Under the pieces are notes generated by a model. It worked only from the letters and a program-made list of their open reading frames with translations. It searched no databases and was not told the DNA's origin. DNA of 64,000 bases from Craspedostauros australis (taxonomy: Eukaryota > Bacillariophyta > Bacillariophyceae > Mastogloiales > Achnanthaceae), in NCBI GenBank assembly GCA_026770025.1, contig JAMXDE010000033.1, positions 124,001-188,000 on the forward strand. Direction: 5' to 3'. The translations under genes and the position numbers were made by a program. The stretch's first letter is position 1, and every line of letters begins with the position of its first letter. Of this stretch, positions 32,439 through 43,184 are shown piece after piece.

Positions 32439-34946
32439 ATGAAGAGTGCCGCAAGCATGATGCTCCTGGCGCTGGCGATTGCGTTGCTGGCTGCTGCCAA
32501 GGTGGATGCCTTCCTTGTGACAAGCAGGCCCAACGGCCATCGCACCCACACGTCTGCAGTCCGTCCTCTCCATGTTTTCCCACAACAGCATGAATACCTG
32601 CACCAATGTTCACATCCACGACGACGGAGATGGGGATGGCATGCCAATGGACGCACCAGTGCTGCGAGAATGCTCACAATGAGTGCTTTCATCAATCACA
32701 ATCACAATCACAAGGATGAGCATCGAAGAATAGGAAGAAGAGGAAGAGTGCCAACAGCAGTGACATCTGCTGCTGCTGCTTCTGGCACCACTGCTGCTAC
32801 TACGACTACGACCACGACCATGACTACTACATCTCTCCGCGCGCTGAACGTCCCCATCGAAGGACTCCTCGAAGACCACGATCGATTGGAGAAGTTCGAC
32901 GCCACCATCCGCGCCCTGCAGACGGAACTGCCTCGCACGTTGACGCGCCCCCTGACGGGCGTCTCGGCCGCTCGCATCTACGCCAGCGACTTCCAGCTCG
33001 TCGTGGGCGAGGACGCAGGCGTCACGCTGTGCAATTCCCGCACCGAGCTCATCAACCTCTCGGAGGTGCTGGTGCTGGGCACGGCGGCGACGCAGCGGGC
33101 GACCTCGGTCTTCGTCAATGCCGTGGTGGGTTCGCAGGGGGCGGGGGGTGCGCCGTCCACGGTGCACTGCCAGCTCATCCTGGATGAGTCTTTCAGCCGG
33201 CTGCTGATTCCGTGGAAGACGACGACGTCGCCGTTTGGTTCCTTGATGGAGGCCTTCACGGCCAGCACGGTCGCGGCCGCAGCAAGCAGGAGCACCAATG
33301 GCAGCAACAATGGGAACAACGACATTGCCAAAGTGAACATCGAGGGGATATCCGAATTCATTCTGGACCCCGCAACGTCCAAGATCAAGACGCACAGGAT
33401 CCTCAAGGTCGTTTGGAATGGCACGCCCGTGAACAACGCCGTCATCGGACAGACCCTGCGTGGATTGCAGGATACGGTGGGGCAGGTTCAGCAGTCACCG
33501 TTGCTCGGCCTGCTCTTGCCGGGAAGTTCGCAGCTGTCGGCCAATCTGTTCAAGGATATTCGAGATGGTCTGATGCAGCAGGCCATCGCCGCTGCGGATC
33601 TGCAGGAAGCCGATGGTGGCAATTCGCAGCCGTTGCCGGAAGTCTTGGTGATGTCGCAAGAAGAGATGGAATCCAAGGCGCAGTTTGTAGAGGGGGGTGC
33701 GAGTGCAAGCAAGAGCAGCAGCAGCAATAAGAATGACACGGCGCAACCAAAGACCGATCCATCATCGCCCGTCGATCCATCATCCCCCATCCCGGGCACG
33801 CCCTCATGGACACAGTACAAGATCGCACACAACGCACTGTCGTCGTTCTGCCACGACGTCATCCCCCTGCTGGCCGGCGACGCGAGCAGCGCCGACGATC
33901 CCCTGAAATCCCGCTTCGCCTCCAACGTGACCTTCCTCGCCACCGACGGCACCGTGCTGCTGGATGGCGACGATGCCGTCGTGCATTACTTCGAGAGCCT
34001 GGCCGTGGCACGCAAAGGCACGCGCGGTCGCTGGATCCCGCAATCCATCCACGTCAGTTGGCATCCCGATTGGACCGTGGCCGTCTCGTACACCGCCGAC
34101 ACGCTGCCCACGTGGACCGTGACGGGCAAGGACGAGTACCGGCTCTTGCCCGATCGCACCATCGCGAGCATCCGGCAGCTCGAATTTCATGTGCGGGACG
34201 CGAATATGGTGCTGGATGACAAGGTACTGATGCAGAACTTGATCGCTGCGTTGGAACGCGGACGGCGCAGCACCAGCTTTTTGTTGGGATCGGATGTGCT
34301 GTCTGACATACTCAAGCAAACGGCGACGATGACGGTGACGACGGCGGCGGCGGCGAGTAGTCGTGGTAGTAGTATTGCTCGCACTGCAACACCGCCGCGC
34401 CTCAACAAAGACGATGCCGCCACCATGTACTACATCATGCTGGACATTCAGGAGTACCTGCACACCATCTGGAACGTCCCCAACAGCACGAGCATCCTGG
34501 ATCTGCGCGTCACAGAGCCGCCCGGCGCACAGTACATGGACGCCTCCCGCATGTGCCTGAAAGGATATTGGAACGAGACGTTGGTGCGCGGATACCCGCT
34601 GTACCGGCAGAGCATCGCGGGAAGTCTGACGCAGCTGCGACGATGGATGGCGCGCGGCGATGTGACGATCCGCACGGCGGGTGTCGTCGTGTCGTTGGTC
34701 GCGGCCAACCGCATCCGCGTCGAATGGACGATCCGCATTGCGCCCGTGTTGCAGCTCGACCTGGTCTCCGAGTACGTCGTTGCGGGCGGCAAGATCGTGC
34801 AGCACCGCATCGTGGAGACCAAGGTGAACGGGCGGCGCACGCCGGGCGACGAGCTGGTGCGCGTGATTCGGCAGCAGCAGCAGCAGGGTGGTATGGAGCA
34901 GCAGTGGAAGGATGTGATGGGTTGGATCACGGATCGTATCTTGTGA
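32439..34946 (+). CDS. Probable plastid protein with NTF2-like (DUF2358-type) segments
   Basis: 835 aa from the ATG at 32439, chosen because it begins a good signal peptide (MKSAASMMLLALAIALLAAA) ending KVDA-FLVTSRP; the Ala-Phe junction is the diatom plastid import signature. An upstream in-frame ATG (32391) would bury it. Residues of about 30-170 are a transit-like Arg/His/Thr-rich stretch. Three similar segments follow, each with a helix-rich start, a substrate-cone-like sheet and a final His-Arg strand: about 180-390 (including ISEFILDPATSKIKTHRI), about 500-630 (FASNVTFLATDG, RWIPQSIHVSWHPDWTVAVS and YRLLPDRTIASIRQLEF) and about 655-825 (LVSEYVVAGGKIVQHRIVET). This resembles tandem DUF2358/SnoaL-like domains. 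Function unknown. Confidence 0.68.
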   Translation: MKSAASMMLLALAIALLAAAKVDAFLVTSRPNGHRTHTSAVRPLHVFPQQHEYLHQCSHPRRRRWGWHANGRTSAARMLTMSAFINHNHNHKDEHRRIGRRGRVPTAVTSAAAASGTTAATTTTTTTMTTTSLRALNVPIEGLLEDHDRLEKFDATIRALQTELPRTLTRPLTGVSAARIYASDFQLVVGEDAGVTLCNSRTELINLSEVLVLGTAATQRATSVFVNAVVGSQGAGGAPSTVHCQLILDESFSRLLIPWKTTTSPFGSLMEAFTASTVAAAASRSTNGSNNGNNDIAKVNIEGISEFILDPATSKIKTHRILKVVWNGTPVNNAVIGQTLRGLQDTVGQVQQSPLLGLLLPGSSQLSANLFKDIRDGLMQQAIAAADLQEADGGNSQPLPEVLVMSQEEMESKAQFVEGGASASKSSSSNKNDTAQPKTDPSSPVDPSSPIPGTPSWTQYKIAHNALSSFCHDVIPLLAGDASSADDPLKSRFASNVTFLATDGTVLLDGDDAVVHYFESLAVARKGTRGRWIPQSIHVSWHPDWTVAVSYTADTLPTWTVTGKDEYRLLPDRTIASIRQLEFHVRDANMVLDDKVLMQNLIAALERGRRSTSFLLGSDVLSDILKQTATMTVTTAAAASSRGSSIARTATPPRLNKDDAATMYYIMLDIQEYLHTIWNVPNSTSILDLRVTEPPGAQYMDASRMCLKGYWNETLVRGYPLYRQSIAGSLTQLRRWMARGDVTIRTAGVVVSLVAANRIRVEWTIRIAPVLQLDLVSEYVVAGGKIVQHRIVETKVNGRRTPGDELVRVIRQQQQQGGMEQQWKDVMGWITDRIL

Positions 34947-35338
34947 TCTATGCGTGCGGTACCACTTGTAGGAGTAGTGGTGGTATATAGCAGCAATATA
35001 TGGTCTGTAGCACGATACGAGTACAACCCGTATGCAATAGATTATTATAGCACAATAGAGCAGTGCGAGTATAGTGCGCTAGGTGGTGCTATCATGGATG
35101 ATCTATATTGGCAGTGTAGTGTGTCGTTGGTCGTGTGGCATTTGGAGTGTAGGCCGTACTACATAGAATGGGTACTAATGTGCTGGGTATGCTACTCGTA
35201 GGTGCACTCCAGACGTGTGATGGTGCAACAGGATTGAGGAGAGGGAAGCAGAGCGGAGGATGGGGCTGAACCCAGATGGATAGACTCCTCCCTAGAGTAG
35301 TCATACTCGTAGTACCATAGATGCGAGGTCCGCATCAT
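34947..35338. other. Intergenic, convergent gene ends
   Basis: About 390 bp between the stops of two convergent genes. Three copies of the octamer TACTCGTA/TACGAGTA lie at 35016, 35193 and 35304. Otherwise nothing is recognised. Confidence 0.5.
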
Positions 35339-35989
35339 CTACAGCACCGCGGATCCATCGGGTATCGCCTCGTAGCCCTTGTCGTCATTGCGGCGCGCCA
35401 CGCCCTGCCGGACCTTGGTGGCCACGAAGAGCATGGTGGAGAGCACGAGGAAGAGGCGGAACACGATCGTGTTGGCATTCGTGGGCGGCTCGCGATGCTG
35501 CTGCTCGGGCGCGCTGCTGTCGCCCGTGTGCACGGTGGACGACGATCGCGCCGTGGAGGGCCCGTAGGCCTCCTCCGGGGTGATGTAGATCTCGGACGCG
35601 TTGGGTTTGGGCGGATAGTATCCTTCGGGCGACGCGTCCGGCGACAGCGAGACGCCCTTTGGCGGATGGTCGTAGTTGTATTCGTACTTCTTCGCGGGGT
35701 CCACATCCTCGTCGGCGTCGCTGTCTTCGGCGTCCGCATCGGCGTCTTCGTTTGTCGTCGTGGTCGTCGTCGACGTGGCCGTACTGGACTCCTTCACGGG
35801 CGCGGCCACCAGGAAGCGGGTGGTGGATGCTGGTGTGTCCGTGGACTGCCGCAGGCCGGTTGTTGCGGCAGCAGCTGCTGCGTGGGAAGTCACCATCACG
35901 CTCATCAGGATGGTCGCAGTCAGAAGCATGGCCAATTGCAGAGTGGGGCGCGCGGATGCTCGCATCGTCGGTCTTGTCGTCATCTTCAT
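35339..35989 (-). CDS. Small single-pass membrane protein, function unknown
   Basis: 216 aa from the ATG at 35989 (another at 35983). The N-terminal hydrophobic stretch LQLAMLLTATILMSVMV ending in SHAAAAAA looks like a signal peptide. A Thr-rich and then acidic lumenal region follows (TTTTTTNEDADADAEDSDAD). A Tyr/Pro-rich patch (YEYNYDHPP, YYPPKPNASEIYI) is next, then a C-terminal membrane span TIVFRLFLVLSTMLFVATKV and a short basic tail. This gives a predicted type I topology. I do not recognise the family. Transcribed convergently with the NTF2-like gene. Confidence 0.6.
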   Translation of the reverse strand: MKMTTRPTMRASARPTLQLAMLLTATILMSVMVTSHAAAAAATTGLRQSTDTPASTTRFLVAAPVKESSTATSTTTTTTNEDADADAEDSDADEDVDPAKKYEYNYDHPPKGVSLSPDASPEGYYPPKPNASEIYITPEEAYGPSTARSSSTVHTGDSSAPEQQHREPPTNANTIVFRLFLVLSTMLFVATKVRQGVARRNDDKGYEAIPDGSAVL

Positions 35990-37991
35990 TGTGTCTGTGG
36001 TGTCTGTTGCACTGTGGTACAATAGTATTGTGAGTATCGTCTTTTGAAGCGTACAAACTCTCGATATAGTGTTCTGATGGAATGGCTGCTACTCTGTGCG
36101 CTCCTCTGCTCTGCTCTGCTCTGCTCTGCTCGATAATAATATTCGATACGATAAGGGTGAAACTGCAATGTTGTGTTGGTCTGGAATGTTGTGAGGAGGC
36201 CATCGAGGACCCTTGCGGAATCCACAACCACCAACACCAGCCACATGCTCGTATTTAGCATGCATTGTTTGCCTCCCCATTTCTTTCTTCCTCCTCCTTC
36301 TGCGCGATCTTTCTCTTCCTTTCGCGCACTCGTTCGCTTTCGTCTTCCACACGCACGTCACCCAATCGCAGTGTTTCGTTTTTCGTGTTTTCGCCGTGCT
36401 GGATCCGAAAATGTGTAGAGAGTGGCGTCACCACACCGCGCTTCATAGTCGTTGGTTGGTGTGTTGGCATATTAGCCTTAGCGCTAGTTTCAATAAACAA
36501 TTAACACAAACGATATGAATAACTTGAAATTTTGGATGGGGAGATGAGAGTTGGTGACGACAGGTTTGCGGAGGACTGCGTCGATCAAGTCACGGATAAA
36601 ATCACTCCAAATCTTTCGTGCCAACTCATTCCAAACGAGGACGGGGCTGTAGGTAGGGCAAGATTACTCGCACTCTTGTGATTGTACCAGAACGTCCGGG
36701 TTGATGCAAAGGGAATTTGTCCAAACGAATGATACCGTCCGAACAAGAGCCGACGTGGCAGGAGACGGAGCCTGATTCGGATTGTTGTACCTCCGATCAA
36801 TGGTTGCGCCATCATCAAATGCATCGTGTCGTCACTCCGCTTCTTCATCGATCGAGAGGAAAGCAAGCAATTCCTCCACCTGTTCTTCTTCTATTGCTAT
36901 ACTCGGCAGCACTATTGCGACTGTGGATAGTATCAGCTGCAACCGAGGGACGATGAAGGAGCCAACGCCATCGAAGCGATGGATTGGCCAAGACTTCCAC
37001 TCGAGATTCACTCATCTCTGACACCAGCACAGCATGTTGACGACGGCGATGATGTCACAGGATGAGCAGACGTGGTTGTTCTTTCAAGTCAAGAATATAA
37101 CGTTTATAACGTCACTGGTAGCAAGCAGCACGATGCGTTGTATTCTTACGAGAAATACTTCGCCAAATACAAGCTATTTCTGTAGAAGGTGGGACAAAGA
37201 GCAGCACGATCCAGACGAGGTGCGCCAAGTTCGCGACATTGCTCACAATTCTCGGCCTCCAAATCGCAGCAACAACGAGGCCATGTCACTGGACCATCCG
37301 CATTACCACAGCGGCAATGTAGCATTGGAGGAATGCCATCGTGAGTGTAACCGCGCTATCCGATACACTTTGCAGAACGGCGGTGGCATGTCGTCAACGG
37401 CACTATTCTACCGTTGTTGTTACTGTCGCTTCAGTGGCAACTGCAGGAATGTCGCAGATTGGAGCAATCATCACCGTTGGCGCAGGCAGCAAAGGTGTCT
37501 CCACTATTTGTGCTGTGGCAAAGATCTCGTGATGCGATCTGTTGAGCTTTGTTGGTGGCTCTGTTTGCTCCTTTCTTTCGAAGAAGATCGTTTGGTGATT
37601 ATTGTCGCACAAAGATACAGATGCCAGAGCGTTCTCATAAAGTAATATAGCTGCGTGCGTGACATCATGAACAGGATCCGCACAGACTGCAACGGAATCG
37701 GGCTGAAGGTTGTGCGCAGAAACAAGCCCCGACGACCACTCACATCCGCAATGCTCGCAGAAGACAAAACAGAGTTAACCTTGCGAGTTGGCATCTGCTC
37801 AGAATCTGGCCACTCCCTTGCGCTGCACTCTTCACGACGTTGCCTTGCCAAAGAAACAACGCGATCGATCATGTGTCCAGTGCCCAGCCATAGGCCGCGA
37901 CGTCGCCTGCCCCGTATACTCCGGTGTGCAGGTCGTACGCACCACCAAGCGAGCGAAGACAGAACGCCGCGATGGAGTTGCGGATGGGAAG
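35990..37991. other. Intergenic, 2 kb
   Basis: Contains a (CTCTG)n tandem repeat at 36104-36131 and a CT-rich stretch near 36280-36330. Several open frames of 60-200 codons occur, none with a recognised domain. The stretch 37700-37990 is open in the frame that enters the MATH-like fragment downstream. Confidence 0.4.
36104..36131. repeat. (CTCTG)n short tandem repeat
   Basis: About five and a half units of a 5-bp repeat upstream of the small membrane-protein gene. Confidence 0.88.
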
Positions 37992-38410
37992 GCCATTGTG
38001 AAGTTCTCTGAATTCTCCAAGATTGACGACAAGAGAGACGGGCACAAGTTCTCTCCTGCCTTTGACTATGGGGGCCTGGAATGGAAGTTGAACTTGATCT
38101 TCGGCATCAACGAGGATGAATCAGATGAAACCGCCGATGCACCTGGAGACCACCAGTTCGGAATGGAACTCTGCCTAGACGACAAGCCATGGTTGTTGGG
38201 AGAGGACTACAACTCCGCAACGCAGCTTCCATCCCCAGCTTCTTCAACGGCAGAACAGCCAACAATCATTTGTATCGTTTGAATGTAAACGGCGGGTGGG
38301 GGTGGCAAGAGATCGCGTCCATAGAAGACGTACTCAAGCATGCATTCGTCGACACTACCCTGACTGTGCTCGTCAGGTTTGAAGAACTCCAGCATGCACG
38401 CGGGCGCTGA
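37992..38410 (+). pseudogene. MATH-domain-like fragment with a frame change
   Basis: In the frame of 37788-38282, the segment VKFSEFSKIDDKRDGHKFSP followed by AFDYGGLEWKLNLIFG and FGMELCLDD resembles the first half of a MATH (TRAF-like) domain. The second half, GWGWQEIASIEDVLKHAFVD and TLTVLVRFEEL, lies in another frame ending at 38410. The switch falls between about 38170 and 38240. No intron that keeps both halves was found, since a GT-AG pair there would delete core strands. This is therefore either a decayed gene or a sequencing indel in an intact MATH gene. No BTB domain or other partner is visible. The start upstream is unknown. Confidence 0.4.
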
Positions 38411-38757
38411 ACTTCTCTTGTTCGCAGATGCTCATAGCTGCTGCGTGCTGAAGGAGGATTCCAGGAAGGTGGTCAACAAGAATTTGGCAACGGTATTCCA
38501 ACACGGCCTGACCACCGAGCTGGTCAAGTCGGTTGGCTTGACGAAGATGGGCCAAACGACGAGAAATGAATGTGAGAGAGTGCTCTCAACAGTACAATAC
38601 ATACCGCTCTGATACTCTAGTGGAACAATCCACGACCACTTGCCCCCTCTCTACGATTAGAATGGCTGAAACAGATTACATGCTCCTCCGACTTGTGAGC
38701 TGCGAGTACCATACGAGTACGCCAAGCGCGCATCCCATTCTACTCATATTTACTCTG

Positions 38758-40449
38758 CTATTTTTTCAATGTAACCTTCAATGGGATGGGCTTGCTGCGC
38801 TGCGCCAATGTCGGTCGGTCAAAGCGTAGCTGCGACGATGTTTCCAACGCTTCGATAGATTCCCACTGCTGCAACAAGCATGCCACCGTCATTTGCATCG
38901 TCACCACGGATAGCTTCTCCCCTGGACAGTGATGCACGCCGAGAGAGAAGCTCGCGAAGTTGCGTCGATCCTCGTACAGCTCCATCCCATCCCTCTTCGT
39001 TTCCGACGAGATATCCAATGCTTCCCCGCTCTTCCAAACCTCCCGACATGTGCTTCTGGTATGGTGATCCATCGCTATGGTCTCGCCTTTGCGAATGATA
39101 TGCCTGGTCCCCTCCAGGGGCACGTCTTGCATCATGAGCCGGATGGAGCCGATTGTATGAGACGTCACGCGCAGCGTCTCCATCGCGCTCTTGCGAAACA
39201 ACGGGACAGGCGTCTGCTGCCCAGTCTGCCCCAGGACGGTGGGATCGCGCAAAATGATGCGCGCCTCCTCGTGCAGCGTTTCATGCGCAGCCACAGCGTC
39301 GCGCACGAACAGGAACATTTGTGACGCCGCGATGGACGGATTCTTATGCGCTGCAAACAGCAGACCGATCAAGTACTCGGCGACCTCGACATTGGATGCC
39401 GCCAACTTGCGTGCGTCGCGCAACCAGTATCCGGCATCGTCGTCGATCGTGTCGAGGACGGTGGCGATGCGTCGTTGCAACGCCTCTCGTTGGCGTCGCA
39501 CGGGCAGGAGGAAGCACGTGAGGCCGATCCAACGTGGCAGAACCGACGATTGCGCAATCGCCACCTCCAGGTCGTCCTCGTATCGTTGAAAGTCGCGAAT
39601 GAATGAGGGCCCGGCGCGATCCACGAACGATTTGCTGATCATGAACTCTATCACGAACCGGATGGTGGCACGGCGGATCCAGGCGAAGAGAGAAGGGCAA
39701 TGCAGCACGTTGGTCGTCTCACGATGGGATGCTGTCTGCTCCAATTCCGTCTGCAGAGATGCTTGCAGAATGCGCAGCATGGTGGGGAATTGGGCATGCC
39801 ATTGATCTGACGGGATCATCGATGAGCGCAGGATGCGCCGTTGCAAGCCTGCCCCCAAGTGCACGTTGTGATATCCCAAGGTTTCCTCGAATCCTGCAAC
39901 CGCGATGGCCTGGTAGGAGGATGCCACCGATTCCGACAGCATGGTGATCTGACGCAGCGCTGGGCAGTTCTGCGAGACAATGACCATGCGCTTGCCCGCC
40001 AAGTTGATGCGAAAGATGGGACCGAGGTCGTCGCTGCATCGCTTGAGGAATCCGGTTGGATCATTCTTGTACACAAGGGCATGGCCCAGGATGGGGATTG
40101 CGCCTGGGGCAGATGGGATGTCAGCTACATCGTCGTCACGATCCACAGTCTTTGAACTTCTGCTGGCATTGACCAATGTCGATGTTCGTTTGAATGATGG
40201 TGAGATCTTGTCACCAAGCAGGATGAATGTCAGCACGATCACACCTGTTGCTACCAGGATGTTCGAGAAGGATGGCAAAGACAGTGACCAAAGTGAGGAT
40301 GATGCTGCTTGTGCTCGTGCCTGCGCTGTAGATGTGGATGCAGACGTGGATGTGGAAGCAGTCGTTTCAGCAACCACCTGGCCGAGGAATGTAAGAGCCA
40401 TCATCACGGCGACGGCCATCGTCGTTGCCATCGTCGTTGGGATTACCAT
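38758..40449 (-). CDS. Cytochrome P450
   Basis: 563 aa, longer than the usual 500 because of an N-terminal extension. The ATG at 40449 begins a signal-like segment (MVIPTTMATTMAVAVMMALT, then FLGQVVAE), then a Ser/Thr/Ala spacer and a membrane anchor ILVATGVIVLTFILLG. The Pro-rich hinge region reads IPSAPGAIPILGHAL. The K-helix ExxR is ETLR (Glu424, Arg427). The heme loop is FSLGVHHCPG with the thiolate Cys at about 508. The I-helix region LIGLLFAAHKNPSIAAS lacks the usual Thr after the acidic residue. Overall resemblance is to the CYP51/CYP7/CYP8 clan style. The substrate cannot be deduced. Confidence 0.88.
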   Translation of the reverse strand: MVIPTTMATTMAVAVMMALTFLGQVVAETTASTSTSASTSTAQARAQAASSSLWSLSLPSFSNILVATGVIVLTFILLGDKISPSFKRTSTLVNASRSSKTVDRDDDVADIPSAPGAIPILGHALVYKNDPTGFLKRCSDDLGPIFRINLAGKRMVIVSQNCPALRQITMLSESVASSYQAIAVAGFEETLGYHNVHLGAGLQRRILRSSMIPSDQWHAQFPTMLRILQASLQTELEQTASHRETTNVLHCPSLFAWIRRATIRFVIEFMISKSFVDRAGPSFIRDFQRYEDDLEVAIAQSSVLPRWIGLTCFLLPVRRQREALQRRIATVLDTIDDDAGYWLRDARKLAASNVEVAEYLIGLLFAAHKNPSIAASQMFLFVRDAVAAHETLHEEARIILRDPTVLGQTGQQTPVPLFRKSAMETLRVTSHTIGSIRLMMQDVPLEGTRHIIRKGETIAMDHHTRSTCREVWKSGEALDISSETKRDGMELYEDRRNFASFSLGVHHCPGEKLSVVTMQMTVACLLQQWESIEALETSSQLRFDRPTLAQRSKPIPLKVTLKK

Positions 40450-41714
40450 TATTGTTGACGTTCACTCTTGTGCGTCTGAGTGTGAACGAGTGTGCTTGTG
40501 CGTCGTCACCAAAATCACGGTCGATGAAGTTGTCTTTGGGCAACTGATTTGTTGAGTGAGAGCGCAAGTGGCCTCCACCTGTGTCCTCCCCATTGACATG
40601 AGGACGCGGCGTTGTAAGATACAGTCCCATCGCTGCACAGACTCATTGACCGCATCCATCAGTTGGGTTGCCGCTTGTGGTGGTGCCAGCAACGTCGACG
40701 CAGAATCATGACCAACGCAATGTTGGGCATTGGGCCAAAGGATGACGTCACAAGCAGCCTCAACGATCGTTCTGATGAACAACCTCTATGTTCGCATATA
40801 TAGCGTGTTCGCCACTTTTCAACGACTCGGACAATAGTGGAGATAAGTCGTGTTCGTCAACGTCATCGAAATTGGCTGGCGACAATACAACGGACGATAA
40901 TTAAGGAACGTGGATACGCACCGGACGAGCGAAATTTTATGCAGCCGCCACGAAATTACGACACCGATCTTCGGCGACGGCGATGCTCTCTGCCACACGG
41001 TGCCGGATTTGTGCCTTCAACACACAAAAAACGAAGGCACATCCCACAAACAAACAACAGCGAAACGCCACGCGACGGGACGTGATGGAACAAAATGGAG
41101 CGTTCGCTATCACGATCCATCAGGCATGAACAGAAAGGGTCGGTCACACACCGGTGCCAATTTTGTGATGGGCATCACATTTTTTCTTCTGTTCACAGAA
41201 ATTTGTCATTCTTTGCCGTTGTTTCCTCTGTTGGGTGGCGAGGGCTGCAGGCAAGGAGCCCACAAAGCTGCAAGCCGCCAACCAAAATCAGCAAACGGCC
41301 GCCAACGAAATCAAACCCAATTTGGTGGCTCTCCTCTCTTTATCGACATCGACGATTACTATTAGAGTAATTAGTAGTACTCACAGAGCAGCAGTTGTGT
41401 CCGCAGCAGAGGAGAGTATCACCGTCGCCGTCATTGCTGAGCGTGGTGTCAGTGGTGTCTTCGCTTCGTTCCGAACCATCCTCTCCTCCAGTGTTACCGT
41501 GCGAATACACCATAGCATTGCCGTCGACACAAAGTCGTCGCGAGAAGGTGGCGCAGTCCTCTCATACATATTGGTACTACGCTCCAACGATACCATTCAT
41601 CATATCACAAACATAGCACAGCGCACCTTCACAGCGCACCGACACATGTTGTGCTGGACCACACATGCATACATACTATCATAATCTACAGGGGCAAACG
41701 TTCACGAAGTAACG
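40450..41714. other. Divergent promoter region, 1.3 kb
   Basis: Lies between the P450 start (minus) and the LRR-like gene start (plus). Short frames without motifs only; no RNA gene is recognised. Confidence 0.45.
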
Positions 41715-43184
41715 ATGTATTGGGAGACATCGAGGAAATCATCGACGATGGTTGCATCAGCAGGGGCGACGCTGCCATCATCGTCGCTGGAAACGACGGG
41801 GCAGCATTCTTGCAGCCGACAACAACAGCAGCAGCAGCAGCAGCATCAAACGCCTGCACCGCAACCCATCACATCCATGGAGGCAAAGCGGAACCAGGCA
41901 CTCATCCAACGCGTTGCTCGCAACGACCAGGCCGAGGTCGGGGTGATCTTCATCGACGAGTTCTCTGATTTTGACTTCAACACTCTGCTGGCATCGATGC
42001 GCCGCAACACCGCCATCGAGATCATCCAGATCATGAGACCATGGAGACCCAAGCGAAGACGGAGCCTTCGCGATCTCTACCGCCTCCTGCGAGTGGCCAG
42101 AACCCTTCCCAAGCTCACCTGGTTCGAGATCTCCGGCTTTCGCGATGACGAAGTCGATCACGTTCTGCCCAAGTTTCTTCACAACCATCCCACGTTGCAG
42201 ATCGTCGAGGTGTACCTTTCTCAAGGAACGCTGTCGTCCATGATGCTCAACGAGTTGGCCACCGTCCCGCGTCTGCATCAGCTCGATCTCATCCTCTGCA
42301 AGGAGCCGTCGTCGTTGGCACCGCTTCTCCGCATCAAGACGCTCAAGCATCTCAACATCTTTGACAGCGCCAACGACAACTTCACCCTGTCGCACGAGCT
42401 CAGCATGGAGCTGGTGTCTGCCTTCCGCAACACCGAGCGCGACACCGAGAGCAACACCGCCAACGCTACCAACAACAACACGATCACCACCGACCTCCAA
42501 ACGCTCTTCCTGCTCCCAGCAATCAGCCCAACGGCATCGCAGGAACTCATCGAGGTGCTCACGCACAACACCACCCTGCAGTCGTTACAGTTCTCCGTCC
42601 ACAACCAGAAGAAGCTCAGTTCGGACTTCACCGACGATCTCTGCATGAGGACTGCCCGCCTGCTCCAATCCAACAAAACCCTCTCCAACTTTTCGATCCA
42701 TGCGGGGCTGCGGGCCGGAAAGTTGGCACGCAACGCCTTGCTGCAGGCGCTGGAGTACAACTACACCATCCAGGAGCTCTTCGTCGTCAACAACGACGAT
42801 CATGACGAGGACGAAGACGAGGACGGCAATGACAGCTGCAGCGACGGCTGCCGCGACCACGATGAAGACGCATCCTCCGCGTTCACAGCCGCTTCCGGCT
42901 CCACGATGCAACACGAGGCTGATCACAGCGACATGGACAGCACCGTCTACACCACCAGCACGGACATGGAGATTGATGTGGACGATGTCGCCAACAGCAG
43001 CAACACCAACTTCCGACAGCAGCAAGAGTTCTACTTGGGGTTGAATCGCATGGGACGCGGTGATTTGCTGGGTAACGCACGTGCGACGAACGAGGACTGG
43101 GTCCATCGCATGGCGTTGCATTCTCAGGACGTCGACTGTCTGCATTACTTCTTGCGACACAACCCATCCTTGTGCCAGATCTAG
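41715..43184 (+). CDS. Leucine-rich-repeat-like protein
   Basis: 489 aa, no introns, no signal peptide. The ATG at 41715 opens a Ser/Gln-rich 55-residue leader with a (Gln)8 run; Met54 is an alternative start. From residue 70 there are degenerate LRR units of the ribonuclease-inhibitor type: LPKFLHNHPTLQIVEVYLS, VPRLHQLDLILCKEPSSL, LLRIKTLKHLNIFDSANDN, LIEVLTHNTTLQSLQFSV and LLQSNKTLSNFSIHAGLR. A Asp/Glu/His-rich acidic insert follows (residues about 360-430). The C-terminus YFLRHNPSLCQI closes in the way many diatom LRR proteins do. Such proteins are abundant in diatoms, and their partners are mostly unknown. Confidence 0.72.
   Translation: MYWETSRKSSTMVASAGATLPSSSLETTGQHSCSRQQQQQQQQHQTPAPQPITSMEAKRNQALIQRVARNDQAEVGVIFIDEFSDFDFNTLLASMRRNTAIEIIQIMRPWRPKRRRSLRDLYRLLRVARTLPKLTWFEISGFRDDEVDHVLPKFLHNHPTLQIVEVYLSQGTLSSMMLNELATVPRLHQLDLILCKEPSSLAPLLRIKTLKHLNIFDSANDNFTLSHELSMELVSAFRNTERDTESNTANATNNNTITTDLQTLFLLPAISPTASQELIEVLTHNTTLQSLQFSVHNQKKLSSDFTDDLCMRTARLLQSNKTLSNFSIHAGLRAGKLARNALLQALEYNYTIQELFVVNNDDHDEDEDEDGNDSCSDGCRDHDEDASSAFTAASGSTMQHEADHSDMDSTVYTTSTDMEIDVDDVANSSNTNFRQQQEFYLGLNRMGRGDLLGNARATNEDWVHRMALHSQDVDCLHYFLRHNPSLCQI

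Noticed and set aside
38150-38240. Intron to reconcile the two MATH-like frames (GT at about 38158, AG at about 38239)
   Set aside because: It would be in phase but would delete core MATH strands (MELCLDD), so a frame change by indel is more likely.
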